Of a stretch of 64,000 bases of DNA, positions 18,753-27,059 are shown piece by piece (the stretch's first letter is position 1; each line of letters begins with the position of its first letter). The stretch is from Planctomycetota bacterium (GTDB lineage: Bacteria > Planctomycetota > B15-G4 > SIAN01): the NCBI GenBank assembly GCA_028289345.1, contig JANQQL010000025.1, forward strand, positions 620,001 to 684,000, given 5' to 3'. The translations under genes and the position numbers were made by a program. The notes under the pieces are model-generated. The model did not search any database. It saw only the letters and a program-made list of their open reading frames with translations, and had not been told where the DNA came from.

Positions 18753-19552
18753 GGGGCCATTCCCCCAGGGGTCGGTGCGCCGGGAAGCTGAGGGAAGCCT
18801 CCCCGGGCTCGGGCCTCGGACAACAGGGTGTCCGCCACGCGAATCTGGGCGATCTGGAGGAACGGCCGATCTTCCAGGGCCACCTCATCGCTGCGGCACA
18901 AGATCTCGAAGTAGATCTTGCGTGTCTCGGCGTGGCGACCGGCTTCCAAGAGCTCCTGGGTCCGTTCGATGATCTGTCCGTAGCCGCTTTCTCGGGTCAC
19001 TTCATCGGTGGCGAGCAAAGTGAAATGAGTGGCTCGTTCGATGTCGCCAATCTGCCGGTAGGCTTTTGCCAGAAGCAAGTTGATTTCGAACCGGTGTTCC
19101 GGTTCCAAGTTCCGGTCGGACTCGACGAATGGCTGCAAGACCGAAATGACGTCTTCGTACAGCCCTTGCTTCAGCTGCTCTTGGGATTCCGCCAACGTGT
19201 CCTGGACAGACACGTCACCCAAGTCGTCCATCGGATAGGGACCCACGGGCGCGGTGGTCGGGAAGGCTCGGCGCAGAATGATGTCGAGGGTCTGAATGCC
19301 AAGGAACGCGGTGAGAATGATGCCGAACCACCGCACCGATTTGGACAGCTTGTGCATGGATGCATCGCCGGGAAGCGGCAACGTTTCCGGCAGAGGTTCC
19401 ACCGGTTCCAATGCGCTTGCTTCCGCGAGCTCATCGCGGATGTCCGCGGTAGGTCCGAACTTCTCTTCGAGATCTTCCTCGGAAAGTTGTTCGATTTCGT
19501 CTTCGGCCATGGAGGCCTCCCGCTGGGAAAGACGCGCAGCGGGAACGGACAC
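18749..19552 (-). CDS. Single-TM, TPR-like protein (TPR3), first gene of the flagellar operon
   Basis: Acidic N-terminus, TM RWFGIILTAFLGIQTLDIILRRAF, then TPR-like helices; alternative start MAEDEIEQ at 19510. Confidence 0.72.
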   Translation of the reverse strand: MSVPAARLSQREASMAEDEIEQLSEEDLEEKFGPTADIRDELAEASALEPVEPLPETLPLPGDASMHKLSKSVRWFGIILTAFLGIQTLDIILRRAFPTTAPVGPYPMDDLGDVSVQDTLAESQEQLKQGLYEDVISVLQPFVESDRNLEPEHRFEINLLLAKAYRQIGDIERATHFTLLATDEVTRESGYGQIIERTQELLEAGRHAETRKIYFEILCRSDEVALEDRPFLQIAQIRVADTLLSEARARGGFPQLPGAPTPGGMAP

Positions 19553-19913
19553 GGATCAAGATCCTGAAAGAGGGATCTCTCAGGTCTCTTCCTCGTGTGC
19601 CTTGGGTCGATCCGGGATCTGTTCGACCGCTGGCATCGCATCAATCTTCATCGCTCCTATCGAGAGGTTTCTTCTTTCAGCTTGAGCGAGCACGGAAGGG
19701 TTTTCTTGCCAAGAGAAGAAAGGAATGCCGTCAACGCGGGTTCGTTTCCGAGCAACCAAGGGGAAGGTGTTCGTGGTCCAGGATTCGCAACGCAGGAAGC
19801 CGCAAAGGGACTGCTTCCGGTGCATAGGTAATAACCCTTAAGTGAATCCTTGGTGGTGAATGTAACCGTGATTAGGGAAGTCCCTTATTTGAGCGAGTGA
19901 GAGGTTTCTTGCG

Positions 19914-21407
19914 GTGAAGCAACGATCGTTGGATCTGTCGCTGTGCATGATCGTCAAGGACGCGGAATCGGAGTTGCCTCGTTGTCTTGACAGCGTGGTC
20001 GGCGTCGTCGACGAGATGATCATCGTCGATACGGGATCCACCGATCGCACCGTGGAAGTGGCCCGCTCCTACGGAGCCCAGGTTTTCGAGATTGCCTGGA
20101 ATGACGATTTCTCCGCCGCGAGAAACGTCAGCCTCGATCGAGCCCGAGGTCGTTGGGTGCTGGTGCTGGATGCGGACGAGTTCTTCGAGCCGGGTTGCTC
20201 CCAGGGAATCCGTGATCTCCTCCAGGACGAGCGCTACCTCGGCTACTACATGCCCTGCCGGAGCCCGCTGGGGAACTCCGATTCGCTCGAGGTTTCGCTC
20301 CTCCGACTGTTCCGTGCTTCCCCCAAGGTGCGTTTTCGTTATCCCATCCATGAACAGGTTCTGGAGGATCTGCAAGCTTGGTCAGAGAAGACCGGACAAC
20401 GGTTTGGGCACATCGAAGACGTGGTGCTCCATCACGACGGGTATCTCCCCGAGGTCGCGAAGCGGAAACGAAAGACCGAGCGCAATCTTCGACTGTTCCG
20501 CAAAGCCGTGGCGGACTACCCTGACTCCTTGTATCTGTGGTTCAAGTACGCCGAAGCCCTGCGACCAATTCCGGGCGATTCGCACCTCCATCACACGGCC
20601 ATTCAAAGAGCCTATGAGCTGTCTCGAGCTTTGAATGGGGAGGAACGCCGCCGGGCTCCCCATCTCGCCGACGTCTTTGCTCACTACGCTGCCCACTTGT
20701 TGGAAACGGACCAGCTGGAGAAAGCCGAGTCGGTGATTGACGAAGAGCCCCCAGGGAGCTTTCGGTCGCCGACCTATGACTACGTCGCGGCGCTGGTCCT
20801 GGAGGCCCGGGGCCGGGTCCGCGAGGCTCTCCGCTGCGCGCGGGACTGCCAAGGTCCGGATCGCCACTCGTTCCTGGTGGTGGCCTCTTCCAAGCTTCGA
20901 TCCATCCAAGCACCGCTTCTCGAAGCTCGGCTTCACTTGCAATTGGGTGACGGGAAGGTAGCCCGCGGCGTGGCTCACTCGATTTCCCAACGCCATCCGC
21001 AAACTGTTGCCTGCTGGCGCATCATGGCCGATGCGTGCCTCGTGGTCGGAGACGTGGGTGGCGCCCTGCACGACCTGGCAGAAGGTCTCCGCGCGAATCC
21101 GGAACATCCGGAACTCTTGTCGCAAACCGGGCTTGTTCTCTTGCGAGTGAGGCGGATGGAGTTGGCGCTCAGTTTTCTCGAGCGTGCCGGAACGTCCGAA
21201 CGAATCGGTCAGATTGCCTTGGAAGTCCTGAGGCCCGCTCAGCGAGTTCTCGATCCCCAGGAACACGAAGAGGTTCGGGTTCTTCAAGAGGTGGTGAGGG
21301 GTTCCCGTCGACACGACTTGCCGACCAGCCCCGCAGTGCGCGTGCTGGCTCCGATCTTTGGTTCCCTGTTCTTGCCGAAGGCTGGCGAAGTCTCGGCCCC
21401 CGGGTAG
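19914..21407 (+). CDS. Family-2 glycosyltransferase with C-terminal TPR-like region
   Basis: LSLCMIVKDAESELPRCLDSVVGVVDEMIIVDTGSTDRTVEVARSYGAQVFEIAWNDDFSAARNVSLDRARGRWVLVLDADEFFEP; GTG start. Confidence 0.9.
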   Translation: MKQRSLDLSLCMIVKDAESELPRCLDSVVGVVDEMIIVDTGSTDRTVEVARSYGAQVFEIAWNDDFSAARNVSLDRARGRWVLVLDADEFFEPGCSQGIRDLLQDERYLGYYMPCRSPLGNSDSLEVSLLRLFRASPKVRFRYPIHEQVLEDLQAWSEKTGQRFGHIEDVVLHHDGYLPEVAKRKRKTERNLRLFRKAVADYPDSLYLWFKYAEALRPIPGDSHLHHTAIQRAYELSRALNGEERRRAPHLADVFAHYAAHLLETDQLEKAESVIDEEPPGSFRSPTYDYVAALVLEARGRVREALRCARDCQGPDRHSFLVVASSKLRSIQAPLLEARLHLQLGDGKVARGVAHSISQRHPQTVACWRIMADACLVVGDVGGALHDLAEGLRANPEHPELLSQTGLVLLRVRRMELALSFLERAGTSERIGQIALEVLRPAQRVLDPQEHEEVRVLQEVVRGSRRHDLPTSPAVRVLAPIFGSLFLPKAGEVSAPG

Positions 21408-21605
21408 GTCGAAGGGTTCGGCGCGCTTCCGGTCGAACCGGTGTCGGTCACTTGCGTTGGATGGCTTAGTACCAGATTGCGGTGTCGCGACGGTTCGACT
21501 CGGTCATTTCTCGCGCCCCCCTCGTGATCTCGAGCCCGACTCCAGTGCACGGGGCGTGCGTTCGCCGCTTGCTACAATCCGTGCAACTTTGCGGAGATCG
21601 ATTTC

Positions 21606-22943
21606 ATGAATCGCGGCGGAACTTCCAACAGGGTCCGTGCTCAACGGTGGTGGTGTGCCGCAGTGCTTCTTCCGTGGTTGGGGGCCCCCACTGCGGGGGG
21701 CCAAGAAGAGGCGGAGCTCAGGGACGATCCGCGGATCGTGGTCGCCCCGAGCAACTCTCCCGAGGCCGCCCAGCAGTTTCGCAAGCGGCTCGATGCCGAA
21801 GGGATTCGGGTCGACTTGGCCAGGCGCGAAGTGCAAGTCCGTGGCAGCATTCTGCGGCACAAGCCGTCCCCGAATTATCCGATCGAGTACGCCTTGGTCA
21901 CCGAGAAGGGCTTCACTCATGAGGCCTTTGGCGTTGTTCGAGGGACGCCCAGCCTGATCAATGCCTGTTTGCTGTGGATCGGACTCGAGCCGGGGGTGGG
22001 GAGACACCACGTCTTGAGAGATCCCCCGCCTTCGGAGGAAGACGTCGAACTCGGATTGGAAAGTCCGTCTCGGCTGGTGTCGCCGGAAGGAGATCGAGTC
22101 TTTTGCTATGTGCGATGGCGGGACGACTCCGGGCAACCGCGCGAAGAGATTCTCGAGGACCTGCTGTTCGATGTTCGCAACGAGGGGCTGCTTCCATTGC
22201 GGGGGTTTGTCTATTTGGGCTCCCGGTTCATGACTCGGGAAACTCCTGCAGGACCGCAAGAGGTCTACCTGGCCGACTACGAAGGCAACATTGCCACCAT
22301 CTATCCCGATCGTGCCTTGGCCAGGAACTGTTTGTTCGATGTGTATTCCACCGACGCGGTTCCGTACCGATTTGCCGATGTGAACCCCGACCGAGTTCCG
22401 CCGCCGGATGCCCTGGTTGACTTTGTCTTCACTCCTCATCGGAAACCAGAAACTCGACCCCTTGATCTGGAGCCAAAGCCGGTGCCGGAGCCTTGCGACT
22501 CGGCGGTTCCCCTTGCCGAGTCAAGCCGCAATCCTTACCTCCAACAAGCGCCTTCGACGTTGCTGAAGAGAATTGGAAAAAGGAAGCTGTCCGAGCTTCG
22601 GGGCATGATTGCCCGTGGTCGACCCGAACTGCGCGAGGTGGTGGCAGGGCTTCTCGGTGTGGTGGGAAAAGAGGGCGTCGAGAAAGACCTGTTGCAGCTC
22701 CTGAGGCTCGATCGCTCGGATGACGTTCGTCTCAGCGCCGCCTTTGCCTGCGTGGAATTGGGCACGGATCCAGTGATCGCGGGACTCGTCGAGTTGCTCG
22801 ACAATCCGTGGTGGAAATGTCGAGAAGACGCTTACTTCGCGCTGCAGCTCTTTTCGGGAGAGAATCATGGGCGAAGCTCCGAGCGCTGGCGCCAGTGGAA
22901 CGATGGGCGTGTCTCCGTCAATGCGTCGAACGGGGATCCTTGA
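21606..22943 (+). CDS. Secreted YdjY-like domain protein with C-terminal HEAT-like repeats
   Basis: Signal-like N-terminus; GIRVDLARREVQVRGSILRH...YPIEYALVTEKGFTHEAFGVVRGTPSLINACLLWIGLEPG; C-terminal HEAT-like helices. Confidence 0.72.
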   Translation: MNRGGTSNRVRAQRWWCAAVLLPWLGAPTAGGQEEAELRDDPRIVVAPSNSPEAAQQFRKRLDAEGIRVDLARREVQVRGSILRHKPSPNYPIEYALVTEKGFTHEAFGVVRGTPSLINACLLWIGLEPGVGRHHVLRDPPPSEEDVELGLESPSRLVSPEGDRVFCYVRWRDDSGQPREEILEDLLFDVRNEGLLPLRGFVYLGSRFMTRETPAGPQEVYLADYEGNIATIYPDRALARNCLFDVYSTDAVPYRFADVNPDRVPPPDALVDFVFTPHRKPETRPLDLEPKPVPEPCDSAVPLAESSRNPYLQQAPSTLLKRIGKRKLSELRGMIARGRPELREVVAGLLGVVGKEGVEKDLLQLLRLDRSDDVRLSAAFACVELGTDPVIAGLVELLDNPWWKCREDAYFALQLFSGENHGRSSERWRQWNDGRVSVNASNGDP

Positions 22944-23173
22944 CCGGGGCTGCGGCGGCAGCCTGGCATGGCGAGGTTCCGGTACCGAGCGCCGGCGTGG
23001 CGAGGACATGGGTGTTCGTATCACGATCTCGGCGAGGCTTCCTCTCTCGACCCGGCGATCTTCTGAAAGAAGCTCGGCTGTGACATAATCCGCCCAGCCT
23101 GTCGTCCCTGAGATCCAGCGAGGCATCCTCCGTGGTGGGACCGCAGCGGGAGAAGTCACGGATAGGAGCTGTC

Positions 23174-23704
23174 ATGAAGAATGTCCTGATCGGTTTGGTG
23201 GTCTTGGTCGCGCTGTTGGTGGTGGTCGGTTTCGTGCTTCCCACCGAGTATGAGCTGTCGGAGAGCATGGTGATCGATGCGCAGCCCGGGACGATTCATG
23301 CGATGGTCGGCAACCTGGAACGCTGGCCCGATTGGATGCCCTGGCACGACATGGACCCGACCATCAAGACCACCCTTGGGGACAAGAGCGCAGGAGTCGG
23401 TGCCAGTCAGAGTTGGACCGGGAAAGACGGGGATGGGGAAGTCACCTTCACCAAATCCGACCCCAGCTCCGGTGTCGAATACGACATGGCGATGATTTGG
23501 GACGAAAGCCGCGCGGAGAGTTCGGCGAAGATTGCCTACCGAAACGTTGCGGGGGGAACCGAGGTCACCTGGTCGATGGCGGGAGACATGAGCGGGGCAA
23601 TGCCACCGGTCGTGGGCGGTTACATGACGCTGGTCATGAAGCCCAGTATCAAGAGCGCCTTCCGGGACGGCTTGACCAAGTTGAAGAACCAGGTGGAGAA
23701 GTAG
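23174..23704 (+). CDS. SRPBCC family protein with N-terminal TM
   Basis: MKNVLIGLVVLVALLVVVGFVLPTEYELSESMVIDAQPGTIHAMVGNLERWPDWMPWHDMDP. Confidence 0.82.
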   Translation: MKNVLIGLVVLVALLVVVGFVLPTEYELSESMVIDAQPGTIHAMVGNLERWPDWMPWHDMDPTIKTTLGDKSAGVGASQSWTGKDGDGEVTFTKSDPSSGVEYDMAMIWDESRAESSAKIAYRNVAGGTEVTWSMAGDMSGAMPPVVGGYMTLVMKPSIKSAFRDGLTKLKNQVEK

Positions 23705-23753
23705 GTCCCGGAGCAATCTGCGCGCCCACACGAAACGAACCCCGTGCTCGGGA

Positions 23754-26700
23754 ATGATCTCGAAGACGTTTCGGCGAGGGCCAGCACCGACGAAAGATCT
23801 CCTCAAGATGCAGTTTCTCATCCTGGGTGCGCCGCACTCCGGCACCGAGTTGGTGGCTCGGATCCTGCAAGACTGGGTTGGTTCGGAAGGGGGAGCCGAA
23901 CTCGCCGCCGACGCCCGCCAGCGAGACCTGACCGAGTTGAATGACGAGTTGTTGGGGTTGGCCGGGTTTCGTTGGTTCGACGTCGATCCCGGCAGGATCC
24001 GAGGAGCCTGGGCGGATCTTCCGGGTTCTTGGATCGAGCGACTTCGTTCATGGATTCCGAGGGAACCGCAAACCTCCCAAGTGTTGGAAGACCCGCGGTT
24101 TTCGGTGACGCTGCCCGCGTGGGCTCCGGTGCTTTCCGGTGCTCATGCCGTTCTCTGTCACCGGCACCCGGGCGAAGTTGCTGGGGCGCTGCGCGGCTCC
24201 TCTTTTCTCGCACCCCCGCTGTCGCGGGAACTCTGGAAGACCTACTCGCACAGCGCGCTGCATGTGACTCGAGACCTTCCGCGCTCGACGGTTTCGATCA
24301 GGCGGCTTGTGGAGGCTCCGTTAGAAGCTCTCCAAGAACTAGCCGAGTCGTTGGCTTCCTCCGGGCTGATCGTTTCCGAGGAAAGGGTCGAGACTTCTGC
24401 GCAAGGCCTCAGGGAAGCCGGCACCGGTCTGGAGTCGGTTCCCGCGGTGGAGTTGGAGCTGTCCACCGAACTCCAGCGCATGATGAGGGAGTTGGACGCC
24501 GGCGAGCTGCCGGAAGTGGCGCCTCCTCGTGTCCACTCGGACGAGGTCCGTGCCGGTTGGCAGGTCTATGAAGAGGTGGCGCAACAGCTCGAACATGCCG
24601 CGGCCTTAGAGACTCGAGTCCGCGAACTCGAAGCCGACCGCGAAGCCCAACACGCAACGATTCAGCGGGTTCGAGCCCGCAATCAGGAGCTGCAAGACGA
24701 GGCCCGGCGTGCTCATCAGTACCAACAAGAGTTGGAGAAATCTCAGGGAGCATTGCGAGAGTTCGCCGATCGCCAAGAGCTCCAACGCTCCGAGTTGGAG
24801 CAAGTGGTCGAAGATCGGTCGCAGTTGCTCGTGTGGTTGAACGAAACCGAACAGGTGTACCGGCGGATGAAGAAGTCGGTGAGCTGGAAGCTAGCCCACG
24901 TCGGTCAAAAAGTCATTCCCGCAAAACAAAAGGAAACTGGTTTCCCAGGCAATCGGCTCCGTGACACGATCAAGAGCTTCCGCAAGTGGCGGGAGACTTG
25001 GGACCCGGATGCCGTCAAGGTCATCATGGGAAGTCCGGCCAGCACGGCACCCGCTCACGTCGTGGCGACCCGACCGGTGGACATCGTGGTGTGCGTCCAC
25101 AACAGTCCCGAGGACGTCCGTCGATGCCTGGACTCACTCGAGCGGCACACCAACCTTCGAAATCATCATCTGATTCTGGTGGACGATGGGAGTGAAGATG
25201 AAACGAGGCGTCTGGTCGTCGAGGCGGTGACACGACTGGGTGGTTCCTACATTCGTAACGAAGAGCCGCGTGGCTACACCCGTGCCGCGAACCAGGGGCT
25301 GAAGCGGTCCCGAGCCGCGCTGGTCATCTTGTTGAATTCGGACACCGTGGTCACTCCGGGTTGGGTGGAGGCGCTGGAGCGCTGTGCTCAGATCCCTGGT
25401 ACGGCTTGCGTGGGGCCGTTGTCCAACGCGGCTTCCTGGCAATCGGTTCCCGAACTCCAAGATCCGGACGGTCGCTGGAAGGTGAATGTCGTGCCGCCAG
25501 GGTTCACTCTTGACGAGTACGCCCGGTCGATTGCCGCGAATTCATGCCGCCTCTATCCGGAGGTGCCATTTGTCAACGGATTCTGTTTTGGGATCACCCG
25601 CCAAGCGTTGAACGAAGTGGGCTTCCTCGACGAAGAGAACTTTCCCCTTGGCTACGGGGAAGAAGACGATTTTGCGCTGCGTGCGATCGAAGCGGGGTTT
25701 CGCAATCGCATTGCCGACGATGCCTTTGTCTTCCACGCCAAGTCCAAAAGCTTCACACCGGAGCGTCGCAAGAAGCTCGTGGCAGAGGCCCGTCCAGTCA
25801 TCACCACCAAGCACCCGAAATTCACGGCTCTGGCCCGTTCGATGGAAGACCAAGAGGAACTCTTGCGATCTCGGGTCACTGCGAGGCTCACCGGCGCCCG
25901 TCGCCCCGAACCCGTGAGCGGTGGTTTGCCCGCGGAAACTTGGACCATCGCCTGGCTACAACCCCACTTGCGAACCGTTGGCGGGATCCGACGAGCGATT
26001 GAGATGACCAATCGAATGGTCGGTTGGGGACACCGAGCGATTCTGGTGACTCCCGAAGGAACGCCGGCGGACTGGCTTCCCATGGCGGCGGAAGTTTGCT
26101 CCGTAGAAGAGGCCAAGCAGCGGGAGCTAGATGTGCTGATCGTGTCCGATCCGGACATGGTCGAGCCGTTCCTCGCGATGACCGCCCGCACCAAAGTCAA
26201 CTACCACCTGGCCGCCTATGCCCAGTACCGAGATTCGGGGGCGCTCCTGGACCGTTACTACGGCCTCGGAGACGAGGTGATTCAGCTCGCCAACTCCCAA
26301 TGGACCGCGGAGCAGATTCCAGGAACTCCCGCCGTCGATGGAGTGTTGGCCGGGGGGGTTGATCCACGCTTGTTCCGACCCGTGCGAGGATCGGTGGCGT
26401 ACGACGTTGCTTGCTACGGCTCTCCCCGACCCCACAAGGGCACGGAGGCGATCGTCAAGGCGGCCGAGGGGTGGCGGTTGCTCCGTTTTCATTCCGTGGG
26501 CGCCGATCAGGACCAACTCGCAAACCTCATTGGATCGGCTCGAGTGTTTGCTTCTGCCTGCTGGCATGAGGGGTTCAACCTTTGTCCACTGGAGGCCATG
26601 GCCTGTGGCGTTCCCGTGGCCATGACCGATGACGGAGGCTCTCGTGAATACGCCCGCCATGAAGAGAACGCCCTAGTGGTGCGGCCGAAAGACGTGTCTG

Positions 26701-26855
26701 CATTGCGGGATGCGATCGAGCGTCTCTTGAACGATCGGCCGCTGCGCCGCCGACTCATCGAGAATGGGATGGCGACCGCTTGGTCCTACCGTTGGGACAC
26801 GGTCACTCGCCAGCTGCTGGAGATCCTCGCGTCGAGAGTGAATCCGACCGGGTGA
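23754..26855 (+). CDS. Multidomain protein: sulfotransferase-like N-terminus, coiled coil, GT2, GT4 (alternative start 23808)
   Basis: N-terminal FLILGAPHSGTELVARIL; GT2 VDIVVCVHNSPEDVRRCLDSLERHT...LNSDTVVTPGW...PLGYGEEDDFALRA; GT4 VACYGSPRPHKGTEAIVKAAEGW...ASACWHEGFNLCPLEAMACGVPVAMTDDGG. Confidence 0.88.
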   Translation: MISKTFRRGPAPTKDLLKMQFLILGAPHSGTELVARILQDWVGSEGGAELAADARQRDLTELNDELLGLAGFRWFDVDPGRIRGAWADLPGSWIERLRSWIPREPQTSQVLEDPRFSVTLPAWAPVLSGAHAVLCHRHPGEVAGALRGSSFLAPPLSRELWKTYSHSALHVTRDLPRSTVSIRRLVEAPLEALQELAESLASSGLIVSEERVETSAQGLREAGTGLESVPAVELELSTELQRMMRELDAGELPEVAPPRVHSDEVRAGWQVYEEVAQQLEHAAALETRVRELEADREAQHATIQRVRARNQELQDEARRAHQYQQELEKSQGALREFADRQELQRSELEQVVEDRSQLLVWLNETEQVYRRMKKSVSWKLAHVGQKVIPAKQKETGFPGNRLRDTIKSFRKWRETWDPDAVKVIMGSPASTAPAHVVATRPVDIVVCVHNSPEDVRRCLDSLERHTNLRNHHLILVDDGSEDETRRLVVEAVTRLGGSYIRNEEPRGYTRAANQGLKRSRAALVILLNSDTVVTPGWVEALERCAQIPGTACVGPLSNAASWQSVPELQDPDGRWKVNVVPPGFTLDEYARSIAANSCRLYPEVPFVNGFCFGITRQALNEVGFLDEENFPLGYGEEDDFALRAIEAGFRNRIADDAFVFHAKSKSFTPERRKKLVAEARPVITTKHPKFTALARSMEDQEELLRSRVTARLTGARRPEPVSGGLPAETWTIAWLQPHLRTVGGIRRAIEMTNRMVGWGHRAILVTPEGTPADWLPMAAEVCSVEEAKQRELDVLIVSDPDMVEPFLAMTARTKVNYHLAAYAQYRDSGALLDRYYGLGDEVIQLANSQWTAEQIPGTPAVDGVLAGGVDPRLFRPVRGSVAYDVACYGSPRPHKGTEAIVKAAEGWRLLRFHSVGADQDQLANLIGSARVFASACWHEGFNLCPLEAMACGVPVAMTDDGGSREYARHEENALVVRPKDVSALRDAIERLLNDRPLRRRLIENGMATAWSYRWDTVTRQLLEILASRVNPTG

Positions 26856-27059
26856 TCTCCGCAATCCCGAAAGCCGTGGAGAGCCCACGGATTCGCCTGC
26901 AGTACGACTTCTCGCCGGATGCGAGAATCTTTCGAATCGGACATCCAAGGCCTTTCTCAACGGCCGACGAGTGTTTCACCGCAGCATCCTTCCTGAGAAC
27001 CCCACGAAAACTTCGAATTCGTGAACCCGATCTCTGGTCGGCGGGACTCCCTGGGCACT

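Noticed and set aside
22948-22963. GGCTGC-GGCG-GCAGCC hairpin just after the YdjY-like gene stop
   Set aside because: Short 6-bp stem with no following T-run; not enough for a terminator call.
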